DNA of 28,553 nt from Isohypsibius dastychi (lineage: Eukaryota; Tardigrada; Eutardigrada; Parachela; Isohypsibiidae), in assembly GCA_034696485.1 (NCBI GenBank), contig JAQIWT010000208.1, forward strand, positions 1 through 28,553, written 5' to 3'. Positions 12,895 to 21,252 of the stretch are shown piece by piece. Both the position numbers and the translations under genes were made by a program. The notes beneath the pieces were generated by a model that was not told the DNA's origin, did no database searches, and saw only the letters and a program-made list of their open reading frames with translations. The stretch's first letter is position 1, and the number at the start of each line of letters is the position of its first letter.

Positions 12895-13572
12895 CCTTGT
12901 CAAAAACTGAAAACTTTATCTAATTTTCATGGTTTGTCCAAAAATCGTGAAACTTTGATTTTGAAATCAAGATGCGTCAAGAAAACATTTGAACAAACAA
13001 ATTCTATGATTTCCGATGTTTTTTCATGACATCATCTGAGGAGGCGTTCCCCCTGGATTTGAAAAATGTAAAAAAATATGTATTCCCGAAATATTTCGAG
13101 GAAGTTTCGTGACTCAAAACACTTTGAATTCAGTTTTCTATTTGTTTTTCGCGTGATGTCTCCTGGAATACTGAGATTTCATTGAGTAGAGTTTGATAGC
13201 AGAAGTAGGGCCAAATCGTAGAAGTAGAAGTTGCATGCCTACCCTGGTGCTGGTTTAGAGTTCACGGAGAAACGCACTACTGGTACCCAGAATGCGAAGT
13301 AGCAAGACGGAGCCCACAAAACACAACGCAGCGCACAAGTCCATTGTCCAGCATTTGTCCTCAGTTGACCATCATTGAGAGCTGAAGGCTCGGCAAGACT
13401 GGAGCCCACAGAAATCCGAAATTTTGTGCGCTCTGTGCTGCGTCGTGTTTGCTTCTCTCTAGTCACATCGCATTCAGGGTACTCAGTAGCTAGCAGCGTA
13501 CAGAGTAGTAGCCATAATGATCTCGCCGAAAACTCATTCCGACAAAGAACATGGCGGCGGCTCCTTTGGAAA

Positions 13573-13624
13573 ATCATGTTTTTCACCTGGCCGAAGCTAT
13601 GATTGTCCGGCGCAAATCATGATG
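13573..13624. repeat. Palindromic dispersed unit, copy A
   Basis: The segment begins ATCATGTTTTT and ends with a near-complement (CAAATCATGATG), so the ends are inverted relative to each other. A similar unit of the same length lies at about 14063-14114, and a weaker one starts near 13863. This looks like remnants of a short inverted-repeat element, inferred by eye only. Confidence 0.45.
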
Positions 13625-14062
13625 CAGTTATCAGATAACTGTTTAAAACGCTCCAAATAATGGAACGACCAAGCAAACAGCAAGGCTTCGGGTAAGTTTC
13701 CCTCGAAGATCCACACCGGCGTTGGGTTGAGAGGATTTCCGAAGATCAGACTCACTCATATGAAGATGTTCTCATCATTCAGATAAAGTTGACAAATGGG
13801 GAAATCTGTGTTTCAATGAATTTGATCTGGCAGCCTTCTACACAGTGCGATGTCAGAGCCAGACCATGTTTTTCGTCAAACAATCATTGTCTGCCTTCGG
13901 TTAGAAAGTCGGATTTTCAAAGGAGGTGGCCTAATGTTTAGTACCGGAGTGGTTTTCTTGCGTGACATGTGACATGTTTAGAACTTTGGTTTTACCTCAA
14001 AGTTTCTGCGATGCTCTTTCTACTTATTTGAGGGCATAGCGTGCAGGTTCATGTGAGACCTG

Positions 14063-14114
14063 AATCATGTTTTTTGCCGGTGACGATGGTTTTAGTCCGC
14101 CGAGAAACATGATG
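14063..14114. repeat. Palindromic dispersed unit, copy B
   Basis: Related to the unit at 13573-13624: it has the same ATCATGTTTTTT opening, a GTCCG core and an AAACATGATG end. The two copies differ at many positions, so they are old if they are related by descent. Confidence 0.45.
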
Positions 14115-14191
14115 TACGAAAGGAAACGCCACCAATATGTTCTGTGCCGGAAAGAGTTCTCGGCGAAAAAAATGATGGTTCAATTTTGCCG

Positions 14192-14211
14192 CCCCCCCCC
14201 ACCCCCCCCCC
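14192..14211. repeat. C9-A-C10 tract
   Basis: Two cytosine runs separated by one A. The complementary strand is G-rich and could form a quadruplex or slip during replication; run lengths may be unreliable. Confidence 0.85.
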
Positions 14212-14625
14212 AAGACGGGTGATTAAAAAACCTTCACTTTATCACATTAAAATCCTATTTCAAGAACCTCAAGAGCCAACGGACGTAGGTTTTTAGCGTG
14301 CTGGTCAACAAATCGTATTTTTTGTCAAAAAATTCTTATGTATAAATCTTCACGCTTTCACGGACAATTTTCTCTAGCAAAAAAGCCCACTTTTCAGGAC
14401 GTTGGACATAGGTTTCGATTGTGCAGGTCAATAGGCATGGATTTCAAAATTGACATCATAAACGGGGATGACGTCTTGACAATGTGTTTCCAAAGCTTTG
14501 TTACATTTTGTTTCCATTTCACTCTTGGACGGAGAAGTAGGACGATATGGCCGCCTAGAGTAAAAGTTCGCTTTTCAAAGCGTTTCCGAGGGATGTTTTG
14601 TTTGATGCTGGTAGCCGGCATCACT

Positions 14626-14844
14626 GACGGGCAAGGGGTCCAGACTTCTCGGGGGTGGGTCCGGCAAGACCAAGCGGGCACGTTACCATGCGGGGCTGGC
14701 GGACTGCCAAATTATAGTAGTTTAGCTAAAGTAAACTAAACTCTTAACTATCATAATTTGGCAGTCCGGCAGCCCCGCATGGTAACGTGCCCGCTTGTTC
14801 GTGCCTAACCCCACCATCGAGAAGTCTGGAGCCCTGGCCCGTCG
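14626..14844. repeat. Large imperfect palindrome (foldback/MITE-like)
   Basis: Left arm about 14626-14727 and right arm about 14736-14844 are inverted copies with a few mismatches. The best-matched core is about 45 bases per arm (left arm at about 14671-14715, from GCGGGCACGTTACCATGCGG through GACTGCCAAATTAT). The arms meet at a short AT-rich loop. It ends about 155 bases from the retroelement LTR. No transposase gene is present and I could not identify a target duplication. It may be a foldback element, a MITE, or part of a longer eroded inverted repeat. Confidence 0.8.
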
Positions 14845-14892
14845 AAGCGACAAAATCGTCATGCCGGCCCGGCACGATAATTTTGTTGCTTC
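14844..14892. repeat. Second hairpin beside the palindrome
   Basis: GAAGCGACAAAAT on the left pairs with ATTTTGTTGCTTC on the right, with GCCGGCCCGGC at the centre, giving arms of about 24 bases with a few mismatches. It directly adjoins the larger palindrome and may belong to the same element. Confidence 0.7.
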
Positions 14893-14998
14893 AAAACTAC
14901 CTCCCCAACCCCGGTCGAGGGTGTAGGCTGGATGAACGCTGCCTTTTCTATTCCAATGAGGCAAATTACCCCTACCCACCCCGGTGTCAAGACAGGTG

Positions 14999-15002
14999 AT
15001 AC
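14999..15002. repeat. Target-site duplication, left copy (ATAC)
   Basis: Four bases immediately outside the left LTR, identical to 23976-23979 outside the right LTR. A 4-6 bp duplication is typical of gypsy-type integrases. Confidence 0.85.
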
Positions 15003-15241
15003 TGACGCGAGCGTCTGTTGTAGGGCTTTACGCTTTGGATACAGTAACGAGTAATCGAGTCAATGCTTTATTACGATAAGTTAGGTAGCATAAGATCGAA
15101 GGCAGAATAAAGAGCGAGTGTTGGTGTGTAACGAAAAGATAGAACGAGAAAGGCTTATAAGGCAGTAATATGGTAGCCTATGGCAGAATAAGTAACATGA
15201 GTAAGAGCATGAGTAATAAGATGAATTTAGTGCTCGCGACA
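15003..15241 (-). repeat. 3' LTR (left copy), 239 bp
   Basis: Same length as the right LTR, with about 7 substitutions between them, four of them clustered near 15171-15180. Ends are short imperfect inverted repeats (TGTCGCGAGC / GCTCGCGTCA in element direction). An AATAAAG-type motif occurs near 15110 on the plus strand. No promoter element could be assigned with confidence. Confidence 0.95.
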
Positions 15242-15253
15242 TTCCTCCCTGCT
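15242..15253 (-). other. Polypurine tract
   Basis: Read on the minus strand this is GCAGGGAGGAAT, abutting the 3' LTR. It occupies the position where plus-strand DNA synthesis is primed in LTR elements. Confidence 0.75.
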
Positions 15254-15331
15254 CAAACGAGAGCACCCGCTTAGGGTTGAACGTTGGATGCCAATGTAGC
15301 GTGAAGCTCTGGGGTGGCTGTCCGTCGTGTT

Positions 15332-15976
15332 TTAAGCGACATGGTTCTCAGCAGGTGATAACGGGGCTACCTCCGTAGCGGGGCAGGCGACTGAGCCGTC
15401 AGGGCTATTGGTCATCGGGGGAGCATTCAACAGTGAAGGCCGTCGGCTGGGCAGATATTTAAGGTCCAAGTGCTCCGTTGCACGAGTTTCAACGTCATAA
15501 CTCGACTGATGGACCATGAGATAACCAGGGGGTGCCGGCAAGTTATAACCGCGTTTCTTGCCGCAACATTTGCGGCAACAATTTCGAAGCGAGGTGAAAA
15601 TACAGACGAAAGCGATCGTGAGTGTAACGATAGCCAGTAGAACAAAAATGTAACCGATGAGCGACAACTTCTGAGTCAAAGTAAGCGAGTTTTGCATAGG
15701 ACCGCTGACTTGCCCAGCTGATATGAAATCACCGACATTAGCGACTCCTTCGTCTCTCATGAGACCGTTGAGCTCACCAAGGAGCGTCCAAATTCCAGCA
15801 GACTGATCACTAGATTCAAGCGACAGATATGATTCTGATCGATCGATCTCGACGCCGAAAGAAACATTCGTGAATATCTTGCTTGCTTTACGAGTAGTAC
15901 TCGCAAGTTCCCACTTGTCGTGGCGGAACTCGTCGCGAGGCCGTCGAAATTTACTAACGAATTTGTGAAAATGCAC
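15332..15976 (-). CDS. env: Envelope-like protein, C-terminal segment (stem, transmembrane, cytoplasmic tail)
   Basis: An open segment of 214 codons ending at 15332. A hydrophobic transmembrane helix lies at about residues 105-127, followed immediately by a Cys-rich juxtamembrane stretch (CCRKCC) suited to palmitoylation and a tail of about 75 residues. The tail contains PPGY, which fits the PPxY class of WW-binding late-domain motifs. The upstream ectodomain is in a different frame, with the changeover near 15960, so this copy is broken. Membrane topology is inferred from hydrophobicity only. Confidence 0.75.
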   Translation of the reverse strand: MHFHKFVSKFRRPRDEFRHDKWELASTTRKASKIFTNVSFGVEIDRSESYLSLESSDQSAGIWTLLGELNGLMRDEGVANVGDFISAGQVSGPMQNSLTLTQKLSLIGYIFVLLAIVTLTIAFVCIFTSLRNCCRKCCGKKRGYNLPAPPGYLMVHQSSYDVETRATEHLDLKYLPSRRPSLLNAPPMTNSPDGSVACPATEVAPLSPAENHVA

Positions 15977-16188
15977 GTCAAATTGCCTTTCCAGTCGGTA
16001 ACTGTTTTTCCGTCGGCATGAAGCGATCGATAAAAATTATCAGTTCCAATCACGAAGCGAGGTTGATAGCCGCAGTTGGTCCGGACACCAGTAATGTTTG
16101 TTTTAATCATTCGACAAGAACTAAGAATGGCCGTACGCCCAAAACTTTTGAGGAGACTGCATTCTGGGAAACCTGCAACTTTTGCGGC
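15757..16188 (-). CDS. env: Envelope-like protein, middle segment after an in-frame stop
   Basis: This segment is in the same frame as the larger upstream env frame and is separated from it only by one in-frame TAA at 16189-16191. It is open without another stop to about 15757. The useful part is upstream of about 15960, where coding similarity appears to move to the frame ending at 15332. It contains possible N-glycosylation sites (NIT, NLT) and cysteines, consistent with an ectodomain. It is evidently a decayed part of the same gene. Confidence 0.6.
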   Translation of the reverse strand, partial: AAKVAGFPECSLLKSFGRTAILSSCRMIKTNITGVRTNCGYQPRFVIGTDNFYRSLHADGKTVTDWKGNLTCIFTNSLVNFDGLATSSATTSGNLRVLLVKQARYSRMFLSASRSIDQNHICRLNLVISLLEFGRSLVSSTVS

Positions 16189-17805
16189 TTAAACAGGACT
16201 AAAACTACTTAACATCTGAATGCGGTCTAAACGAGCACTATCCGCAGCGCAGTCTAGAGCAGATATCATAACAGCCATTTTATTTAAATGATGTCGACTC
16301 TGATCGAGAATATATTGGAAATGATGCATCATCAGAAGATTTGCATCAGGGTTATTGCGAACGTATACAGGTGGTTTGCGGGTGAACTGTAGTGGGAAGC
16401 GAGAGAATGTTACGAACATATGGCTGTCACCGACTACAGCAAATGCGTTGTTGCCGTTGCATAAGGTAGTGTTTTCGCCTAAGAGAAAGTCTAGCTGCCG
16501 ACTTGAGTCGGAGAGTCGAATAACACGCTTGAATCGAGTGAGATCGGAAGCGATTGTCTCATTGTAGAGAAAGGCTTGACCATCGTACACGGAGTGTATA
16601 GAACAATCCGGTTTTTGACTTGGCTCTTTTCCCGACCAAACAAATGTGGTGTAATGTTTAACTGAATGACCTACAGTTTTCGTGTCAGCGAGTTTACCGG
16701 TAACAGAAAACACTTCTTCCGAGTTTCCTATTTGCTCAAGCGTAATTTCTTCGAGAAAACAGTTGGTCGTGGTGTCTACGATAGTGTGAGCGTATTGATA
16801 GCGAGGTAGAGGTTTTGCTTCGTAGGACCACGTGTTACCTTCTTTCATCATTTTGTTGGTTTTACACATTGAGGTTTGAACCAAAGACCAACACTCCACA
16901 GAGCTGACAACGTACGGAATAGTAGAAAATACTGTATCAGTGCCTCCTAACCAGAAAGAATTCACTGTGACTCTTTCGTCCCAAATTTTGCAAGCGAAAC
17001 CCTTAAAAGCGTGGTTGATTCGGCTATCTGAGAACAACTTATAGCGAACAACTTCGTGATCGGTTGTCGTGTCAGGCATATCACATGAAGCGAACTTAGC
17101 TAAATCAACTACTCCCTCTTGTCGAGGCTTTTCGCAATCGCAAACGTTCATTTCATGAGCAGATACCAAGTTCATGAACATAAAAACCATCAATGCAATT
17201 AAGTGAATCATTGGAAAGCGATTAGAGCGATGAGCGAAATAACGAGTCGGATTGTACGGCTGAATGCGGTTCGGCGAAGCGAGCAGGGGCTGCGAGCGAT
17301 TTGACGAATTAGCATACGGTTCGATCTCAACCGGGTTAGGACTTACCTTTCGTCCCGCTACTCGTGTTGCTGGAAAACAGTGTGGGCACACGGTGAAACC
17401 ATTCTCCTTAGCTTTGGAGCACGTAGCATGATAGTTGTGACCCTTACCGCACATGATCCAGTTCTTTTGACCTACTAGCAACAAGGGCGCCACGCCACAA
17501 ATACAAATGCAGTTGTTGCGATACAACACGTTATGGTTACGGCAGAATCTGTAGCGAGGATGAGTTCCCTCAGTTCCCTTCTCGCAGGGGATCATGGCAC
17601 CGTCCAATGACTCGTTGATGCCGATGCAACGCCTGACTGGTGCATCAAGCATTGGCGGCAGAACCGGACAGGGTGGAATCTTCAGCCCAGCATCCACAAC
17701 GTATTTTTCTAGCTTTTGGCAGTGTTCACAATCATGGATGTACTTGTCTTTGGCGTCGACAGTATGAGAAGATGTTGCCTCACCACCGCTGGGTACAGTG
17801 ACCAT
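16189..17805 (-). CDS. env: RING-H2-like domain plus envelope-like ectodomain
   Basis: 538 codons from ATG 17805. The first about 150 residues are Cys/His-rich; C119, H123, H126, C129, C140 and C143 fit the second half of a RING-H2 pattern, with C99/C101/C103 ahead of it. A Ser/Asn/Pro linker follows, then a hydrophobic segment (about 198-217) that reads as a signal peptide or signal anchor, then a Cys-containing ectodomain beginning CDCEKP with several N-x-S/T sites. Its start overlaps the end of the pol frame by 97 nt in another frame. Envelope function is inferred from position after integrase, the hydrophobic segment and the downstream transmembrane anchor. I do not assign a viral glycoprotein family. 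The frame stops early at TAA 16189-16191. Confidence 0.75.
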   Translation of the reverse strand: MVTVPSGGEATSSHTVDAKDKYIHDCEHCQKLEKYVVDAGLKIPPCPVLPPMLDAPVRRCIGINESLDGAMIPCEKGTEGTHPRYRFCRNHNVLYRNNCICICGVAPLLLVGQKNWIMCGKGHNYHATCSKAKENGFTVCPHCFPATRVAGRKVSPNPVEIEPYANSSNRSQPLLASPNRIQPYNPTRYFAHRSNRFPMIHLIALMVFMFMNLVSAHEMNVCDCEKPRQEGVVDLAKFASCDMPDTTTDHEVVRYKLFSDSRINHAFKGFACKIWDERVTVNSFWLGGTDTVFSTIPYVVSSVECWSLVQTSMCKTNKMMKEGNTWSYEAKPLPRYQYAHTIVDTTTNCFLEEITLEQIGNSEEVFSVTGKLADTKTVGHSVKHYTTFVWSGKEPSQKPDCSIHSVYDGQAFLYNETIASDLTRFKRVIRLSDSSRQLDFLLGENTTLCNGNNAFAVVGDSHMFVTFSRFPLQFTRKPPVYVRNNPDANLLMMHHFQYILDQSRHHLNKMAVMISALDCAADSARLDRIQMLSSFSPV

Positions 17806-20594
17806 CTTATCGTCAACCGCTTTTCCTTTGAACCTTGTTGGGTATTGGTGGCTGGCTTGCTCCAGTCCTCCATCTCATGATCGTTGGGTTGTTCGCCGGC
17901 TGGGCTTCCCAGCGCATTTTCTTCCATGACCCTGATGAATTCATTTGGAAGTGGCTCATTGTTGCACATCATTTCCCCAAAGTTCTCCAGCGTCTTCCCT
18001 TGTTCGCCTGGCAAACTCAAACCTGTATCCTCGTTAACGACGGGCATTGCCATGAGTTTATCGAAGAAATCGCCGAATTCTTTCATAGCCTCGGTGTCGA
18101 CAACAGGTCCTTCGACGTCCTGAGGACTGATGTCGGCAACAAGCTCCTCTACCTCCTGAGAATCGATGGGTAGGTTCGCAGAGTCCATTTGACTTTGATC
18201 GACGCAGTTTAAAACTTCGGAAAACGTAGGGTAGCAGGTCAGCGAGTGACTTGACTGGCTAGATTCAAGATTACCGGATTTCAAAAGTGGTTGGGAATAC
18301 TTTTCAAAAATGAATGCGTTCAGATATCGTGCGGGCTTCCTTATTGTGCGAGAAGGCCGCTGTCGGGCATTTTCTACGTCTTCGATATCGTCGTCATTTT
18401 CAGGCGTACAGGCGAGTTTACCCGGAATAACATTATTGTTACATTCTTCGCTTTCCCAAGAAAGCTCGAGTTTTTCGTCTTCTTGTAAGCGATCTATAAC
18501 GTTGTTACTTCCATTAAAGTTCGAGGTTAATGGTGAAATGTACTTTCTGCTAATGATGTGGTTAGCCGCTTCGGTATCTTTACGCTGCACAAACTTTTTA
18601 AGTCTATCGATGTTAACGATGTAAGGCTTGCGCTTGCCGCTGACCGGCACAACACGGTAGTTCACTGGACCGGTTTTTTCTAACACTCCAAGAGGACCAA
18701 TCCATGGTTTGAGCAATTTCGTGGTTAATCCTTCCTCCCCTACCGGTTTCTTCTCGAGTACTAAATCGTCAACTTTGAAGCTAATATCGGATTTTTTTGA
18801 ATTATAGCGAGGTGCCTCCTTATCGGATGTCCTGTTTATTTTCTCAATTGCGATTTCGTGGGCGGTTTTGAGCCAGTTTTTAATAACACAAAGATTCTCT
18901 GTGGGACTTTCGATAGCTTCGAAGCCATCGTATCCCATCATCAAATCGAGCGGTAACACCGGTTGTCGGCCAAATACTAATTCAAACGGGGCGAATCCTG
19001 TCGTTTCTTGCTTCATGGTATTCATTGCAAAAGTGGCGAAAGGAACTACAACGTCCCAATCACGCTGGTCGCTCGAGGTGAAATGAGATAAAATTCTGAC
19101 GAAAGTCTGAAAAACGTGCTCTACCATGCCGTTAGACTGGGCATGGTAAGCCGTTGTCCGGAGATGTTCGATGCCCAGAAAACTTAAAATGTGTTGGAAC
19201 ACATTCCCCGTAAAATGACTGCCCAGATCTGATGTGATCTGCTCGACACACCCATGAACAAGAACAATTCTATTGACCACAAATGTGGCCGCTACTAAAG
19301 CTGTAGCAGCAGAAACAGCTTCCGCTATTACGAACTTAGTCATCGGACATATAGCGAGAATTAAATACTTCTTACGCTTTGATGACGTGGTAAAGGGGCC
19401 ACAAAAATCAATATGTATCCTCTTGAAGGGTCCCTGAACAAACAACGGCTGTAAGAATCCACCTGGCTTGCGGTTCAATTGCCGCTTGTGCTGGCATGAT
19501 TCGCATGATTCGACATATTTGGCGACCTGATCAATTATCCCGGGAAAAAAATAACGATCTTTAATTCGACTGTATGTGCGTGAGATTCCTAAGTGGCCAG
19601 AAAGTAGGCTTTCATGCGCTTCTTGAAGAACAGTTGGAATGAGCGACTTCGGAACAACTAAAAGCAGGTGTTCCTTTGTTTTTCTGAAGCATTTGCGATG
19701 AAGAATCCCTTTTTTGAGAAGATAAAATAACGTGGGAGTTGCGTCATTTGTACCACCATCTGTTAAACTGTCCAAAATACGATTACAGAATGCGTCTTCT
19801 TTTTGCAAGCGAGCTATATCCAATGACGTAGTAAAGAACAAAGGAGCGGCGTCAAGACAGATGGCTGGCTCATCCGTTTGTTCATGATAGTATCGCGAAA
19901 GTGTATCGGCTAATATATTGTCCTTTCCAGGACGATATATGACATCAAAATCATACGCCGACAGTCGAATAATCAAACGGGCTAGACGACCGACTGGGTT
20001 TTTTGTTTTGAGTAACGGGCCTATTGCAGCATGGTCCGTAATCACTTTGAATGGTAGACTTCCAGAAACATAGTACTGGAATTTTTCAACTCCAAAAACT
20101 ACAGCGAGAAGTTCGAGATTCGTAATACCATAATTCCGTTGAGCTTTGTTCAGGGTTTTGCTTGCGTAAGCGATGACTTTTTCCGCATCGTCTCGTTTTT
20201 GAACTAACACCGCACCAACTCCAACGGTGCTACTATCACAGTGTATTTCGATAGGGAGGGAAGGGTCAAAGTGGGCCATGATCGGATGTGAGGTCAGACG
20301 TTTCTTTAGTTCTTCAAAAGCAAACTGTTGTTTCAAACCCCATTCGAACGAATTTTCTTTTCGAGTGAGTCTTGTCAAAGGTTCAGCAAGAGTAGAGTAA
20401 TTTTCGATAAAACGACGGTAATACGAGGTGAGTCCCAGAAAAGAGCGAAGACTTTTAATATTGGTCGGTGGGGTCATCTTGGTAACGGCTTCAACTTTTT
20501 CACGATTCGGTTCAATTCCTCCCGCGCTGATTTCGTGTCCAAGAAATGCCGCTTTTGTTGTGGCGAAACAGCATTTCTTAGGTTTAAGTTCCAA
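17709..20594 (-). CDS. pol: Pol, RNase H and integrase segment
   Basis: 961 codons. The start holds the RT thumb/connection (residues 1-100). RNase H residues D120, E161, D187 and D230 are in the expected order. The integrase zinc-binding HHCC is H327, H334, C364, C367; the catalytic triad is D396, D456 and E492, with the classic 35-residue D-E gap. A GPY/F-type module lies at about 633-660. Beyond it is an unusually long acidic tail of about 290 residues with a basic patch (RPSRTIRKPARY). The tail end overlaps the env start. The real protein would be continuous with RT upstream; the frame changes near 20620-20660, close to a short A run. Confidence 0.92.
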   Translation of the reverse strand: MELKPKKCCFATTKAAFLGHEISAGGIEPNREKVEAVTKMTPPTNIKSLRSFLGLTSYYRRFIENYSTLAEPLTRLTRKENSFEWGLKQQFAFEELKKRLTSHPIMAHFDPSLPIEIHCDSSTVGVGAVLVQKRDDAEKVIAYASKTLNKAQRNYGITNLELLAVVFGVEKFQYYVSGSLPFKVITDHAAIGPLLKTKNPVGRLARLIIRLSAYDFDVIYRPGKDNILADTLSRYYHEQTDEPAICLDAAPLFFTTSLDIARLQKEDAFCNRILDSLTDGGTNDATPTLFYLLKKGILHRKCFRKTKEHLLLVVPKSLIPTVLQEAHESLLSGHLGISRTYSRIKDRYFFPGIIDQVAKYVESCESCQHKRQLNRKPGGFLQPLFVQGPFKRIHIDFCGPFTTSSKRKKYLILAICPMTKFVIAEAVSAATALVAATFVVNRIVLVHGCVEQITSDLGSHFTGNVFQHILSFLGIEHLRTTAYHAQSNGMVEHVFQTFVRILSHFTSSDQRDWDVVVPFATFAMNTMKQETTGFAPFELVFGRQPVLPLDLMMGYDGFEAIESPTENLCVIKNWLKTAHEIAIEKINRTSDKEAPRYNSKKSDISFKVDDLVLEKKPVGEEGLTTKLLKPWIGPLGVLEKTGPVNYRVVPVSGKRKPYIVNIDRLKKFVQRKDTEAANHIISRKYISPLTSNFNGSNNVIDRLQEDEKLELSWESEECNNNVIPGKLACTPENDDDIEDVENARQRPSRTIRKPARYLNAFIFEKYSQPLLKSGNLESSQSSHSLTCYPTFSEVLNCVDQSQMDSANLPIDSQEVEELVADISPQDVEGPVVDTEAMKEFGDFFDKLMAMPVVNEDTGLSLPGEQGKTLENFGEMMCNNEPLPNEFIRVMEENALGSPAGEQPNDHEMEDWSKPATNTQQGSKEKRLTIRWSLYPAVVRQHLLILSTPKTSTSMIVNTAKS

Positions 20595-20620
20595 ACCGGC
20601 TTCTTGTATCCTGGCAAGAA

Positions 20621-21244
20621 CTAGAGCGAGGTGTTCCAGATGGCTATCGGAGTTTTCGAGAAAATTGTAAAATCGTCAAGATAAGTAAGAATCAACTTCA
20701 TCTTCATGTCGAAAAAGAGTTTGTCAATGATTCGGCTAAAAGTTGCTGGACCATTACAGACGCCGAATGGCATCCTCTTCATTTTATAAAAACCTCCGGG
20801 ATGGCCAGGTACTAGAAAAGCGGTTTTATGCTGGTCGACCTCATCAACGGCAATGTTCCAGTATCCCGAATATAAGTCTAGTGCTGAAAAGATCACGCTA
20901 CCACAAAGCGAGTCGAGTAGTATCTGTATATTACCGATTGGGTATTGATCTTTTTTTGTTCGCTTGTTTAAGTCTCGATAATCAATGGCAATACGCACGG
21001 TGCCGTCTTTTTTCTTTGCGCACACAATATTCGATGCCCAATCGGAATATTCGCATGGCGCGATAACGTCCATTCGCAACATTTCAATAATCTGTTTGTT
21101 GATTTCTTCGATCTGCCAAAGCGCATATTGACGTAATTGCTGTTTAACAAGGATTGAGTCCCCCGTATCGATTTTGTGCGTACCGATTGTGCACAATCCC
21201 AGAGTTCGGGATGCGTTAGGAAAACACCCAGGGTATTTCTTCAA
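20621..21244 (-). CDS. pol: Pol, reverse transcriptase segment
   Basis: About 207 codons covering RT fingers and palm. Motif A is ALDLYSGYWN (catalytic D123), motif B is MPFGVCNGPATF, and motif C is YLDD (D190, D191). Upstream it carries the SDWASNIVCAKKKDGT and RIAIDYRDLNK blocks typical of Ty3/gypsy RT. It begins without a convincing ATG, as expected inside a polyprotein. It is separated from the protease frame and from the RNase H/integrase frame by frame changes. Confidence 0.93.
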   Translation of the reverse strand: MKKYPGCFPNASRTLGLCTIGTHKIDTGDSILVKQQLRQYALWQIEEINKQIIEMLRMDVIAPCEYSDWASNIVCAKKKDGTVRIAIDYRDLNKRTKKDQYPIGNIQILLDSLCGSVIFSALDLYSGYWNIAVDEVDQHKTAFLVPGHPGGFYKMKRMPFGVCNGPATFSRIIDKLFFDMKMKLILTYLDDFTIFSKTPIAIWNTSL

Positions 21245-21252
21245 GCAGTCGA

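Larger units (their letters stand above)
12515..14625. other. Gene-free region upstream of PSMD11
   Basis: The first 100-150 bases should hold the PSMD11 5' UTR and promoter, but no TATA box is evident. The rest carries a G15 run, a hexamer microsatellite, diverged copies of a palindromic unit, and a C9-A-C10 tract. Open frames here (for example 13239-13586 minus and 14338-14739 plus) show no recognisable domain and overlap repeat sequence. Confidence 0.5.

Noticed and set aside
12862-13029. Open frame with Ser-Thr repeats over the hexamer microsatellite
   Set aside because: The repeat alone creates the open frame; there is no start context or neighbouring exon.
14338-14739. 133-codon open frame on the plus strand
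   Set aside because: It runs into the palindrome and has no protein features; likely chance in repeat DNA.
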